Origin: UBA6136 sp044351045
GTDB lineage: Bacteria > Pseudomonadota > Gammaproteobacteria > Methylococcales > Methylococcaceae
Direction: 5' to 3'
DNA: 51,791 nt
Assembly (NCBI GenBank): GCA_044351045.1
Contig: JBILGM010000017.1
Span: 1-51,791, forward strand
Positions 32,658 to 42,565 of the stretch are shown in pieces (position 1 is the stretch's first letter; the number at the start of each line of letters is the position of its first letter). The notes under the pieces were generated by a model. That model ran no database searches. It was given only the letters and a program-made list of their open reading frames with translations, and was not told where the DNA came from. Made by a program: the position numbers and the translations under genes.

Positions 32658-35600
32658 TGCGGCAGGCGGCCAACGCTATCGCGCCGCGGTTCATCGTCCT
32701 GCTGACTCTGATCATGACGCTGTCCTGGGGGCTGGGGACCGAGTCGGGTGCGAAATGGCTGATGCGACAGGTCCGAGCTTGGGTGCCCGGCCTGAGCGTG
32801 GCCCGGGTGGAGGGCGTGTTTTTCGACCGACTGGTGCTGCAGGGGCTGGACTATGGCGACAAGACCGAGCGGATTCGCCTGGATCGGCTGGAACTCCGCA
32901 TCGATGCCTCGGCGCTGTGGCGCGGGGCCCTGCATATTCGCTCGCTGCAAATCCTCAAGCTGCAATACGCCTCCACCGACGATTCTCCCATCGTCTGGCC
33001 CAATCTCAAGCTGCCGTTTGATCTGATCATCGATGAACTGAAGGTCCGCGATGGCGTTGTGAAAATGGCCAATGACGATCGGCCGACCCGACTCGACAGC
33101 CTGGATGCCGCCCTGGACCTGACCCGCGATGGGCTGGAATGCCGGCGCTTCGCCTGGGTCATGCCCGACCTGACTGCAGAAATCTCGGGACGCATGGCCA
33201 TGGGCGGAATGCAGAAAGTGGGGCTCAAGACCACCTGGAACTGGCATCCCAAGGGGCGCCCGGAGTTTCAGGGCGAAGGTTTTGCCGGCGGCAATCTGGA
33301 TCGGGTCACCCTCCGGCAAACCCTCAAGTTTCCCCTGGCGGCAGAACTGTCGGCCGTCATCATGCAGCCGCTGGACCATCCCCAGTGGACCGCACAGCTG
33401 GATGTGCCGGAGTTTCCCGTCAATCGCATTGATCCCGCCTGGCCGGCCTGGCCCGTGACCCTGAGTCTCCATGGAGAGGGCACCGATCGCGTTGCCGAGA
33501 TCGGCGGCAGCTTCCTGGGTAAGCTGCCGGGTGTTGGCCAACCCGAGGGCCAACTACAGCTGAGTTATACCGAGCCGGGCGATCTGCTTGTGGAGACGCT
33601 CGAATTGACCTTGCCGGAGACCAAAACCCGGCTTGAGGTTAGCGGTACCGCAAAACACCTCGACAGGACACCCGAACTCAATGGCGTCGCGCAATGGACG
33701 AACCTGTCCTGGCCACTCGATCGCAAGCCCGAGTGGCAAAGTCAGCGTGGCCAGCTATCACTCACGGGAATACCTGGGGGAGTCCGCTTTGATGCCAAAG
33801 GCTTGTTGAAGGACAGCCGCGTTACTGCCAGTGGCCAGATCGGCCTGCCGCCGGGGCGCATGGAATTCCGGGGAATTCGCGCCCAGGGGGCCGGGCTCAA
33901 CCTTCAGCTGGACGGAATATTTGGCCCGCAACTGGACCTGACCTGGACGCTGCAGGGTGACCAGCTTGGAACATGGCTGCCCGGCGCTCGGGGTCAGATC
34001 ACCAGTCGCGGCCATGTCCAGGGGCCGCGCGACGGTCCTGCCGGGACCATGGAGCTGATGGCCCGCGATCTTCAGTTCCGGGATGACAAGGCGCAAGAAC
34101 TGGTGCTGAACCTCAAGGGCGGCTTGACGCCAGGTGCACCGCCGATCGAAGCGGCGGTGCTGGCACGGGGTGTGCGTTATCAGGGCAATGCGGCGGATCA
34201 GCTCAAGCTGGATTTCAGGGGGGGATTGGTGCTCCGTGAGGGGCGGCTGGAACCCAGCACGCCGACCGCTGAATTGAATCTTGTCGGCCATGGACTGAGT
34301 TATCAGCAGCATGCCATCCGCGAGGTCACCCTGGCGGCCAAGGGCGGCCTGATGCCGGGTTCGCCCCCGGTCGAAGGAGACCTCAAGCTGCTGGGTTTCA
34401 AATCCGGCGACATCGAGGCCGGTGAACTGAAGCTCGCATACAAGGGTGGCCTGGTCTACCGGAATCAAGCCTTCGCCCTGCAGGGGATGCCGATGGAGGC
34501 AGAGCTCCTGGCCGAGCGGCTGGTTCAGGCCAATCGGCAGGCGCGCGAGCTGCGGGTCGGCTTCAAGGCCGGTGAGTCGCCGGACTCGCCGCTGAAGGTG
34601 ACCGTCAAGGCGCCGGAGATTCGCCTTGGCGAAGCCCGGTTGAACCTTGATCTGGACGCACAGGGCAGCCGCGCCCGGCGCACCCTGTCGGCTACGGTGG
34701 CCGGCCATTGGGTTGCGCCGGAAGGTGCCCATCGCTTACCCGTGCGGCTGTCGTTGCGCGCCGAAGGCGGGTGGAGCGCTGCGCAATGGGCCGGGACTGT
34801 CAGCCAGTTTGACTGGGATCTTGATCGCCTCGGTCATTGGCCATTGAGCCGCCCGCTGGCTTTGCGCATTCAGCGCTCGAGCGGGGAACTGGGGCTGGCT
34901 TGCTGGGCCAGCCGTGGGGCCGAGGCGTGTCTGCAGGGCCAGCTTAATGAGTTGGGCAGCTGGCAGACGGCCGCACGGGTCAGCGAGTTCGAGCTGGATC
35001 GGCTGCAGCGTTGGTTGCCGGACAGCCTCGGGCTCAAGGGAGTGCTGTCGGCAGACTGGCAGTTTTCCGGACAGGGCGATCGGGTGCAGGACGGGCGCTG
35101 TGAACTGCAGGTGGATGCCGCCCAGATCGAGCTGATGGGCGGTGCTTCACCCTTCAAATTCCGACCGGCGCCGCTGTCGCTGGGAGGGAGGGTTGGTGTA
35201 CATGGAGGAGATTTACGCCTGGTTGCGGAACAGCCGGGGTTTGGGTCGCTGCGGGCCGATCTAACGGTGGAGGGTCCCCTGATCTTGTCCCGGCTCGGGC
35301 AGACGCCGCTTTCCGGCGAGGCGCGACTGGAGTTGCAAAATATTGACGTGCTGTTGCCGCTGACCACTGATATCGAGAAACTGCAGGGGCGTCTCGATGC
35401 CGGGGTGCGGTTTTCCGGCACGCCGAACAGTCCGAAGCTGCAGGTCCACAGCAGACTGTTCGATGCCGGCTTCGGTGTGCCCCGTCTCGGCATCAAGGTG
35501 CGCAGCCTGCATGCCGATGCCATCAGCCGCCAGGACAACCAGCTGGTGTTCAGCGGGCGCGGCGTCTCGGGAAATGGCGAAATCAAGCTGGATGGCACGG

Positions 35601-36622
35601 TATCGCTCAGTCCGAAAGATAACTGGCCATTGAAGCTCTCACTGTTCGGCAATCGTTTCCTCATCGCCGATACGCCGGAAGCCAAGGTTTACTTGTCGCC
35701 CGACCTGCTGGTCGAACGCAAGGATGCCCGCCTGAGTTTGAGCGGGCGCATCAAGATCCCTGAAGCCACGATTCAGATCCCTAATGAATCCGGCGCTCTC
35801 AAGCCGTCGCGGGATGTCGTTATCGTCCAGGGCGACGAACCGCCCGAGCCGCGCGAGAATCCGCTGGAAACTCGGGTAGAGGTTGTGCTCGGTGACAAGA
35901 TCAGCGTGTCGGGACCGGGCTATCAGGCGCGCGTGGACGGGCAGGTGACTGTGGAACAACTGCCCGGCACGGACGCACTGGGCACGGGCGAGATCCTTAT
36001 CCACAACGGCAAGTATTCGATGTATGGTGTTGATCTGGAGACCGATGGTGGTCGCTTGGTCTTCAACCGCTCGCCGATGGAAAACCCCAATCTGGATATC
36101 CAGGCGGTCCGGAAGTCGGACGATGTCGTGGCCGGGGCCAAGATGCTCGGCACCTTGAACAAACCCAACATCACGCTGTTTTCTGACCGGCCCATGTCGC
36201 AGACCGAGATACTGTCGTATTTGGTGGTCGGGCAATCTTTCAATGCGCAGTCGCCGCAAGACGGTACCGCCATGCGGGGGGCCGCCAGTGCGCTGGGGGG
36301 CTCGGCGGGTGGCTTGCTGGCAAAAGAGCTCTCCAGTCGTTTGGGGCTGGGTGGACTGGTGGATATCAGTATGCAGGGTTCGCTGGGGGCCGGTGGTATT
36401 GCGCAAGCCTATACCGGAAGTGGCCCCTGGGGCGGCGTGCAAGGAACGGCGTTGTTTCTCGGTCGATATCTGACACCGAAAATGTATGTGCAATACGGCA
36501 TGGGCCTGTTCCAGAACGCCTACGTTTTCCGCCTGCGCTACGATCTCACCCAGCGCTGGAAGGTGCAGACTGAAACGGGTGAATACAGCGGCGGCGATAT
36601 TCTCTATCAATGGGAGGATTAA
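32657..36622 (+). CDS. tamB: Translocation and assembly module inner-membrane protein TamB
   Basis: TamB (AsmA-like, DUF490) spans the periplasm as a long beta-taco and partners TamA, with roles in outer-membrane protein assembly and lipid transport. The ATG at 32657 gives 1321 residues with an N-terminal membrane anchor (FIVLLTLIMTLSWGLG, about residues 12-27). A long repetitive beta-rich body follows. The conserved C-terminal DUF490 domain includes SDRPMSQTEILSYLVVGQSF and ends YDLTQRWKVQTETGEYSGGD. The frame is open 51 bases upstream, but that part overlays the tamA remnant in another frame. Confidence 0.95.
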   Translation: MRQAANAIAPRFIVLLTLIMTLSWGLGTESGAKWLMRQVRAWVPGLSVARVEGVFFDRLVLQGLDYGDKTERIRLDRLELRIDASALWRGALHIRSLQILKLQYASTDDSPIVWPNLKLPFDLIIDELKVRDGVVKMANDDRPTRLDSLDAALDLTRDGLECRRFAWVMPDLTAEISGRMAMGGMQKVGLKTTWNWHPKGRPEFQGEGFAGGNLDRVTLRQTLKFPLAAELSAVIMQPLDHPQWTAQLDVPEFPVNRIDPAWPAWPVTLSLHGEGTDRVAEIGGSFLGKLPGVGQPEGQLQLSYTEPGDLLVETLELTLPETKTRLEVSGTAKHLDRTPELNGVAQWTNLSWPLDRKPEWQSQRGQLSLTGIPGGVRFDAKGLLKDSRVTASGQIGLPPGRMEFRGIRAQGAGLNLQLDGIFGPQLDLTWTLQGDQLGTWLPGARGQITSRGHVQGPRDGPAGTMELMARDLQFRDDKAQELVLNLKGGLTPGAPPIEAAVLARGVRYQGNAADQLKLDFRGGLVLREGRLEPSTPTAELNLVGHGLSYQQHAIREVTLAAKGGLMPGSPPVEGDLKLLGFKSGDIEAGELKLAYKGGLVYRNQAFALQGMPMEAELLAERLVQANRQARELRVGFKAGESPDSPLKVTVKAPEIRLGEARLNLDLDAQGSRARRTLSATVAGHWVAPEGAHRLPVRLSLRAEGGWSAAQWAGTVSQFDWDLDRLGHWPLSRPLALRIQRSSGELGLACWASRGAEACLQGQLNELGSWQTAARVSEFELDRLQRWLPDSLGLKGVLSADWQFSGQGDRVQDGRCELQVDAAQIELMGGASPFKFRPAPLSLGGRVGVHGGDLRLVAEQPGFGSLRADLTVEGPLILSRLGQTPLSGEARLELQNIDVLLPLTTDIEKLQGRLDAGVRFSGTPNSPKLQVHSRLFDAGFGVPRLGIKVRSLHADAISRQDNQLVFSGRGVSGNGEIKLDGTVSLSPKDNWPLKLSLFGNRFLIADTPEAKVYLSPDLLVERKDARLSLSGRIKIPEATIQIPNESGALKPSRDVVIVQGDEPPEPRENPLETRVEVVLGDKISVSGPGYQARVDGQVTVEQLPGTDALGTGEILIHNGKYSMYGVDLETDGGRLVFNRSPMENPNLDIQAVRKSDDVVAGAKMLGTLNKPNITLFSDRPMSQTEILSYLVVGQSFNAQSPQDGTAMRGAASALGGSAGGLLAKELSSRLGLGGLVDISMQGSLGAGGIAQAYTGSGPWGGVQGTALFLGRYLTPKMYVQYGMGLFQNAYVFRLRYDLTQRWKVQTETGEYSGGDILYQWED

Positions 36623-36692
36623 AGTGTGCCAGCGCTTCCGTTCGGTATACTGGGTTGAATGAATTCAAGTTAATGTTCAACCGGGTACGGAT

Positions 36693-37877
36693 ATGGAGAA
36701 CTTTCTAAATGCGCTGGAAAAATTCCTCACCTGGTTTTTTGCTTTGGCCTTTGGTGCCTTGCTGATATACGGCGGATTGCGTTATCGGAGTCATGTCGAG
36801 GAAGAGTCTGATCTCCTGCTCCAGGCTAAGAAGAAGAACAGCCCGGAAGCCTACCTGGCCTTTCTTCGCGATTGCCACCAATGCCCAGAGGAGAAGGCAG
36901 CCCAGCGGGCGCTCGATGATCTGCACCGGGGTATGGGGATGTTGGCTCGACTGAGTCGGGATCACCTGCAGGAGCGCGCCAGCATCAGCAACCCGGTATT
37001 TTCCCCGGATGGAAAAACGATCCTGGCCACCGGTGGCAAAGGCCCTGATTTCTGGGATGCGGAAACCGGTCGGCGGGATTCACACGGCGACAAGACCTTC
37101 ACCAAATCCGGTGGGCGCCATCAGGTTGATGCTCTCGATTATGCGGCGGATGGCCGTCGTGTCGGGGCCGGCATGCCGGGACGGGAAGGTGGCCGTCTGA
37201 TGATCTGGGATCTGACCTCCGAAGCCCTGGTTGGGGAACGTGAGGTCGAGGATGCCGATATACGAGGAGTCCTGTTTTCGCCGGACAGTATCTGGCTGGC
37301 CTGGCGGGGTGATGGCCCGGTCGGCATCTGGAACCCGCTGATGGGTCGTTTTTTGCGCGGCACCCATGAGGGGATCAACGCCATGGCATTCCTGCAGATC
37401 CGAAATGGCCAGACCTATTTTTTGACCGTGGGCGGACGCGAACTGATCACCTGGGAGCCGACCACCATGGAGATGCTCAAGGAGCAATCGATTGATTCCG
37501 ACCGGCCGTTGTTAGGGCTCAGTCGTGATGGTCGTGTAGTGGCTTTCAGTGATGGCCGGGTGCTCGAGCTCTGGGACACGGCCACCGTGCGGCCCATTGC
37601 CGAATTACGCGATCTGACGGGAGACATCACCGCGTTCTGCCGCGACACCGTCAGCGGCAGGATTGTTGTCGGTACCCAGCTGGGGCGGGTGTATTTGTGG
37701 GACCCGCTGGCATCGCCGTTGCCACTGGGCCATGTGGCGGCTCACGAAGGCCCGGTGGAAACCCTGGCTTGCGGGGCCGAGGGTCGGGCGGTCTCCCTCG
37801 GTTGGGACGGTGCCCGAGTCTGGAATCTGGAAAAAATCAAAGGGCAGCCAGTAACCGATGCACCACGCAAGCGTTAA
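36693..37877 (+). CDS. Membrane-anchored WD40-repeat-like protein
   Basis: A 394-residue protein with one N-terminal membrane helix (WFFALAFGALLIYGGLRY, about residues 14-31), then a short helical linker with a CHQC pair near residue 62. The rest is a beta-propeller of WD40-like blades: NPVFSPDGKTILATGG, GRLMIWDLTSEALVGE, VLFSPDSIWLAWRGDGPVGI, VLELWDTATVRPIAELRD and GRVYLWDPLASP. No enzyme motif is seen, so a scaffold role is inferred. It lies between tamB and hupE on the same strand, 70 bases after tamB, and its partner is unknown. Confidence 0.78.
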   Translation: MENFLNALEKFLTWFFALAFGALLIYGGLRYRSHVEEESDLLLQAKKKNSPEAYLAFLRDCHQCPEEKAAQRALDDLHRGMGMLARLSRDHLQERASISNPVFSPDGKTILATGGKGPDFWDAETGRRDSHGDKTFTKSGGRHQVDALDYAADGRRVGAGMPGREGGRLMIWDLTSEALVGEREVEDADIRGVLFSPDSIWLAWRGDGPVGIWNPLMGRFLRGTHEGINAMAFLQIRNGQTYFLTVGGRELITWEPTTMEMLKEQSIDSDRPLLGLSRDGRVVAFSDGRVLELWDTATVRPIAELRDLTGDITAFCRDTVSGRIVVGTQLGRVYLWDPLASPLPLGHVAAHEGPVETLACGAEGRAVSLGWDGARVWNLEKIKGQPVTDAPRKR

Positions 37878-37958
37878 CAGTATGGCAGGAATGCGCTTGA
37901 TGACACCTGTCTGTCGATGACTTCTCGAGTTTGATGCCCTCTTTCTGAACCGCCATCC

Positions 37959-38555
37959 ATGAATATCAGGAACACACCGATCATAACGGTCGCAACCGGC
38001 CTCTCATGGCTATGGGCCGAGTCAGTCTCTGCCCATGTCTTTGGCGCTGAAGGCGCGGGGATGATCGAAGGGCTGGTCCATCCTTTTCTGGGGCTTGATC
38101 ACTTGTTGGCCATGGTGGCCGTGGGATTCTGGGCCACCCAGCTGGATGGCCGGGCGCAGTGGCAGGTGCCGCTGGCTTTTGTATTGATGATGGCCGGCGG
38201 TGCCTGGCTGGGTCATCTGGACCTGGGGATTGTCCATGTCGAGTTAATGATTGCTGGGTCGGTGCTGGCGCTGGGGCTGATGATTGCCGCCTCGGTGCGC
38301 CTGTCTACCGCCGTCAGTGTGTTGGCGGTATCGCTCTTCGCGCTTTTTCATGGCTACGCGCATGGTCAGGAAATGCCCCAGGCCGGCGCACCACTGGCCT
38401 ATGCCGGGGGCTTTGTGATGGCGACCGTCTGTCTGCATCTGATCGGCATCGGCCTGGGTCATGCCCTGCGTCGCAGCCCCCGGGTCACCCGCCTGGCCGG
38501 TGGACTGATTGCGACTGCAGGGGCTTGTTTGCTGGTCGGGCAAGGGCTTGCCTAA
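37959..38555 (+). CDS. hupE: HupE/UreJ family nickel transporter
   Basis: HupE/UreJ proteins are inner-membrane nickel permeases or facilitators serving NiFe-hydrogenase or urease. The 198-residue product has a signal-like first helix ending SAHVFG, about six further hydrophobic segments, and the family motifs HPFLGLDHLLAMVAVGFWA and FALFHGYAHGQEMP with metal-binding His residues. Directly followed by hypA with no gap, it is clearly part of the hyp operon and argues for hydrogenase rather than urease. Confidence 0.93.
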   Translation: MNIRNTPIITVATGLSWLWAESVSAHVFGAEGAGMIEGLVHPFLGLDHLLAMVAVGFWATQLDGRAQWQVPLAFVLMMAGGAWLGHLDLGIVHVELMIAGSVLALGLMIAASVRLSTAVSVLAVSLFALFHGYAHGQEMPQAGAPLAYAGGFVMATVCLHLIGIGLGHALRRSPRVTRLAGGLIATAGACLLVGQGLA

Positions 38556-38921
38556 GTGCATGAGCTATCGCTCTGCCAGAACCTGATTGACCAGTTAACC
38601 GCGTTGGCCCGGCAACATGGCGCGATCGCCATCAGCCGGGTGGAAGTGCAGGCCGGTCCGTTGTCGGGCGTGGAGCCGCAATTGCTGGAAACGGCCTTCC
38701 TGATGGCCCGCGAAGGCACGGTGGCCGACACCGCCGAACTAGTCATTGACTCCCCCTCCGCACGGGTGGCATGTTCGGCCTGTGAGGCCGAGTCCGCCGT
38801 ACCGCCCAATGACTTGCGCTGTCCCTGCTGCGGCAGTACCGATACAACACTGGTCGCCGGACATGAACTAATCCTGGCGCGCGTCGAACTCATCAGCGAC
38901 GAGTCTCTTTCTCCTTCCTGA
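38556..38921 (+). CDS. hypA: Hydrogenase maturation nickel metallochaperone HypA
   Basis: HypA delivers nickel to the large subunit of NiFe-hydrogenase with HypB. The 121-residue protein begins MHELSLCQNLIDQL, with the nickel-ligand His2, and has a structural zinc site at Cys73, Cys76, Cys89 and Cys92 (CSAC, CPCC). The start is GTG immediately after the hupE stop. The C-terminal extension beyond the zinc domain is short. Confidence 0.96.
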   Translation: MHELSLCQNLIDQLTALARQHGAIAISRVEVQAGPLSGVEPQLLETAFLMAREGTVADTAELVIDSPSARVACSACEAESAVPPNDLRCPCCGSTDTTLVAGHELILARVELISDESLSPS

Positions 38922-38939
38922 AACTTTTGGGTACAGACC

Positions 38940-39800
38940 ATGTGCAATACCTGCGGATGTAATGTCACCGACGGCAACCGTCACCTGCTGACCCCGGCAC
39001 CGAAAAGCTCCGTGCTAGGTAATAGCCCCGCCCGCATCCTCAATGGATTGCTGGAGCACAATGACCGGCAGGCCGCGCTCAATCGTGCCCGGCTGGACGA
39101 GCAGGGTGTGTTGACCATCAACCTGATGTCCTCGCCGGGGTCTGGCAAGACCTCGCTGCTGGAAGCGACGATTCGTCAGCTGGACGGTCGCCTGCGCCTG
39201 GCAGTCATCGAGGGTGATCTTGAAACCGAAAATGACGCCGATCGCATTCGCGCCCTGGGTATTCCGGCGCATCAGATTACGACCGGCACGGCCTGTCATC
39301 TGGATGCCCACCTGGTGGAGCGAGCGCTGGACCAGCTGGACCTGACCCAACTCGATATTCTTTTTATCGAAAATGTGGGCAACCTGGTTTGTCCGGCCAG
39401 TTTCGATCTGGGTCATCACCGCAACGTGACCCTGCTGTCGGTGACCGAAGGTGACGACAAGCCAGCGAAATATCCGGTGATGTTTCGCGCGGCGGACCTG
39501 ATGCTGGTCACCAAGACCGACTTATTACCCTACCTGACGGAATTCTCGCCCGAACGGGCCGAGGGCTGTCTGCGTAAGCTGGCGACCCGGTCCCCCGCCA
39601 TGAAGTTATCGGCCAAAACCAGTGACGGCATGCCAGATTGGCTGGGTTGGTTATCGAGAGAAGTCGAAACCTATCGCCAGTTGCGTGAGGCCCGGAAGAC
39701 TCTTGTCCCCCGGGTACAGTCCGAGGGACGCACCCTGCATGCGTCGACTGGGCCGGAGATCGTGTTCAAGCCGGTGGGATTTTCATCGCCCACCGTCTAA
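38940..39800 (+). CDS. hypB: Hydrogenase nickel incorporation GTPase HypB
   Basis: HypB is the GTPase that powers nickel insertion into NiFe-hydrogenase. The 286-residue protein starts MCNTCGCNV, an N-terminal CxxCGC nickel-binding motif, and lacks the long His-rich stretch seen in some homologues. The G1 loop is SPGSGKTS (residues 65-72). IENVGNLVCPASFDLG and VTKTDLLPYL follow, giving the G-domain metal site and the base-specificity motif. About 35 C-terminal residues are variable. It follows hypA by 18 bases. Confidence 0.96.
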   Translation: MCNTCGCNVTDGNRHLLTPAPKSSVLGNSPARILNGLLEHNDRQAALNRARLDEQGVLTINLMSSPGSGKTSLLEATIRQLDGRLRLAVIEGDLETENDADRIRALGIPAHQITTGTACHLDAHLVERALDQLDLTQLDILFIENVGNLVCPASFDLGHHRNVTLLSVTEGDDKPAKYPVMFRAADLMLVTKTDLLPYLTEFSPERAEGCLRKLATRSPAMKLSAKTSDGMPDWLGWLSREVETYRQLREARKTLVPRVQSEGRTLHASTGPEIVFKPVGFSSPTV

Positions 39801-39852
39801 GTAATCGGTGGTCTGATCGCTGGTTCTATCGCATCGAGCGGATCGAAGTGCG

Positions 39853-42126
39853 ATGACCGGTCTTGATCAGAACATGACCGACACCCGCTGCGCCCGACGT
39901 ATCCATGTGCAGGGCCGCGTCCAGGGAGTGGGATACCGCCCATTTGTATTGCGCCTGGCTCTGCAACTCGGGGTGAAAGGCTGGGTGCAGAATGTCGGCG
40001 GATCGGTCGTGATTCAGACCGAAGGCACACCGCAGCAGCTGCAGGCGTTTTTCTCCTGCCTCAAGACCGATGCACCCCCGCTGGCTCAACCGGAGATACC
40101 GGTCGTGAGGTTCGCCAAGCTGGAAGCGTGCGCGGAGTTCAGGATTCTTGATAGTGCTGAGGCGGCATCCGGCCGAGTCATCATTCCGCCCGATCATTTC
40201 GTTTGCGCCGACTGCCTCACCGAAATGGATGATCCCAACGACCGGCGTTACCGTTATCCCTTCACTCACTGTACCCAGTGCGGGCCGCGCTACACGCTGA
40301 TCGACCGGGTGCCTTACGACCGGCCCAACACCGCCATGGCCGGTTTCCCGCTCTGCGCCGACTGCCTGGCAGAATATGACGATCCCGCCAACCGCCGGTA
40401 TCACGCCCAGCCGCTGGCCTGTCCCCAGTGTGGTCCGGTGCTGGAATTCTGCAGGCCCGATAAGCCCAGCGTGCAAGGTAACGCGGCTGCGCTGTCGGCC
40501 TGCGTGGCCAGTCTGCGCGATGGCCAAATCGTCGCGGTGAAGGGGGTCGGCGGTTATCACCTGATGTGCGATGCCCGCTCTGATCGCGCCGTCCAGCGCC
40601 TGCGCGATCGCAAGCACCGTCCCGCCAAACCGCTGGCGGTCATGGTGAAAGATGAGGCAGTTAGCACGATCGCTGCGCCCGATACCGATGAATGGGCGCT
40701 GTTGCGATCAGCGCTGCGGCCCATTGTGCTGGTCAAGAAAACGGCGAATGCTTCGTTGGCCGAAGCCATTGCCCCTGGATTGAACGAGGTCGGGCTCATG
40801 CTGCCCTACAGCCCGCTGCATCATCTGCTGCTGGGAGCCTTTGACGGCCCTTTGGTAGCCACTTCCGCCAATCTGAGCGGCGAGCCGGTGCTGACCGAGG
40901 CCGAGTCTGTGGAAAGGCGGCTGGGCGGCGTTGCCGATGACTTTCTGCACCATAATCGTCCGATTCGCCGACCGGCAGATGATTCTGTCTTCCGGCATGC
41001 TGGCGGTCAGCTGCGCCCGCTCCGTCTCGGGCGTGGACTAGCGCCCGTCGAACTTCGTCTTCGCACCCCGCTGGAACAACCCCTACTGGCGCTGGGTGCC
41101 GATCTGAAGAATACCGTCGCGCTGGCATGGGAAGATCGCGTGATCGTTTCGCCGCATCTCGGTGACCTCGGCGCGCCGCGCAGCCTGGAGGTGTTTGCGC
41201 AGGTCATGGCCGATCTTTGCCGGCTTTACGATGTCGAGCCGGAGACACTGGTCTGCGACGCTCACCCCGACTATTACTCCAGTCGCTGGGCGCTCGCGCA
41301 GGGTAGGCCGGTCCGGCCGGTATTTCATCATGCGGCGCATGCCTCGGCGCTGTTCGAGGAGTGCGCGGTGAATGAGCCCATGCTGGTCTTTACCTGGGAC
41401 GGGCTGGGCTACGGTCAGGATGGGACGCTGTGGGGCGGCGAAGCCCTGTATGGCTGCCCCGGCCAGTGGCAGCGCCTCGCCAGTCTGCGACCCTTGCGCC
41501 TGATCGGCGGCGACAAGGCCAGTAGAGATCCCTGGCGCTGTGGCCTGTCGGCCTGTCTCGAGGCGGGTCTGGACTGGCCGAAGGCGCCACCTGAATCCGC
41601 CCTGGCCAGCGTCGCCTGGCGGCGAAAACTGAATTGTCCGCCGACCTCTTCGGCGGGGCGCCTGTTCGATGCGGCGGCGGCACTGATCGGGGTGGCCTCG
41701 ACGCAAAGTTACGAGGGCCATGCGGCCATGCAACTGGAGGCCGCGGCATTGAATGAGCCCGGTACCGGGTTGGTTCTGCCGCTGGTGCAGGAGGGCGAAT
41801 TGCGGCGACTGGATTGGACACCGTTGTTGCCGTTCCTGATGGACAGATCAAGAACCGTGGCCCAGCGCTCGGCGCTGTTTCACGACAGTCTGGCCGGCAG
41901 TTTGCTCGACCAGGCTTTGTGGATGCGCGAGGTACAGAGTGTCCGACGAGTCGGCCTGACTGGTGGGGTTTTCCAGAATCGACGCCTGATGGAGCAAGCG
42001 CAACAGCGTCTTGTCGGGGCCGGCTTTACGGTGCTGATTCCGGAAAAGCTGCCGGTCAACGACGCCGCCATCAGCTTTGGCCAGATCGTGGAGGCTCAGG
42101 CTCAGGCATCGATCCAGCGGGTTTGA
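39853..42126 (+). CDS. hypF: Carbamoyltransferase HypF
   Basis: HypF makes the thiocarbamate on HypE that becomes the CN ligands of NiFe-hydrogenase. The 757-residue protein has all four domains: acylphosphatase-like (HVQGRVQGVGYRPFVLRLA, about residues 18-36), paired zinc fingers (CADCLTEMDD, HCTQCGPRY, CADCLAEYDD, CPQCGP), a YrdC-like domain (KGVGGYHLMCDARSDRAV onwards), and a Kae1-like C-terminal part (HHAAHASALFEE, FTWDGLGYGQDGTLWGGE, GGVFQNRRL). ATG 39853 or 39874 could be the start. hypC, hypD and hypE are not in this window. Confidence 0.96.
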   Translation: MTGLDQNMTDTRCARRIHVQGRVQGVGYRPFVLRLALQLGVKGWVQNVGGSVVIQTEGTPQQLQAFFSCLKTDAPPLAQPEIPVVRFAKLEACAEFRILDSAEAASGRVIIPPDHFVCADCLTEMDDPNDRRYRYPFTHCTQCGPRYTLIDRVPYDRPNTAMAGFPLCADCLAEYDDPANRRYHAQPLACPQCGPVLEFCRPDKPSVQGNAAALSACVASLRDGQIVAVKGVGGYHLMCDARSDRAVQRLRDRKHRPAKPLAVMVKDEAVSTIAAPDTDEWALLRSALRPIVLVKKTANASLAEAIAPGLNEVGLMLPYSPLHHLLLGAFDGPLVATSANLSGEPVLTEAESVERRLGGVADDFLHHNRPIRRPADDSVFRHAGGQLRPLRLGRGLAPVELRLRTPLEQPLLALGADLKNTVALAWEDRVIVSPHLGDLGAPRSLEVFAQVMADLCRLYDVEPETLVCDAHPDYYSSRWALAQGRPVRPVFHHAAHASALFEECAVNEPMLVFTWDGLGYGQDGTLWGGEALYGCPGQWQRLASLRPLRLIGGDKASRDPWRCGLSACLEAGLDWPKAPPESALASVAWRRKLNCPPTSSAGRLFDAAAALIGVASTQSYEGHAAMQLEAAALNEPGTGLVLPLVQEGELRRLDWTPLLPFLMDRSRTVAQRSALFHDSLAGSLLDQALWMREVQSVRRVGLTGGVFQNRRLMEQAQQRLVGAGFTVLIPEKLPVNDAAISFGQIVEAQAQASIQRV

Positions 42127-42216
42127 GTTGCCGTGTCTGGCATCAGACTGAACATGCGGTACTGGTGACCAGGCCCGGGATCGGGTTTAATTCCCCAAAA
42201 GTTTCAAGCACCGTCA

Positions 42217-42522
42217 ATGGCAATGTCCTACCCTGAATCTCTCGAAAAACTGGCTGCCCAGAGCGGCGTGATTGCCTGGCCGGAGTTGCAGCGGCATTTC
42301 GCCCGCGGCGTCCTTGTGGTGGTGTTGCCGCCACTGGATTTGCTGGAAGTGGCGGCCGCGATAGCCGAGGATGATGCAGCGTTGCTGGGGGGCTGGATGC
42401 AGTCGAGCCGTGTGCTGCGTGCCACGGACGAACATGCCCGGCAGTGGGAGTTGACCCAGCCTGATCTCAGGGCCGTGGTGGTCGCCCCTTGGGTGCTGGT
42501 GCAGGCAATTTGTCATAGTTGA
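42217..42522 (+). CDS. DUF2288 family protein
   Basis: A 101-residue protein with the DUF2288 pattern: VIAWPELQRHFARGVLVVV, PPLDLLEVAAAIAEDDAA and AVVVAPWVLVQAI near the C-terminus. Function is unknown in the family, which is common in cyanobacteria and gammaproteobacteria. No membrane helix or signal peptide is obvious. It lies 90 bases after hypF on the same strand; any link to hydrogenase maturation is untested. Confidence 0.87.
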   Translation: MAMSYPESLEKLAAQSGVIAWPELQRHFARGVLVVVLPPLDLLEVAAAIAEDDAALLGGWMQSSRVLRATDEHARQWELTQPDLRAVVVAPWVLVQAICHS

Positions 42523-42565
42523 AACTCAACCCTGGCCCGATGGCCAAAATGCTCTTCGACTAAGT

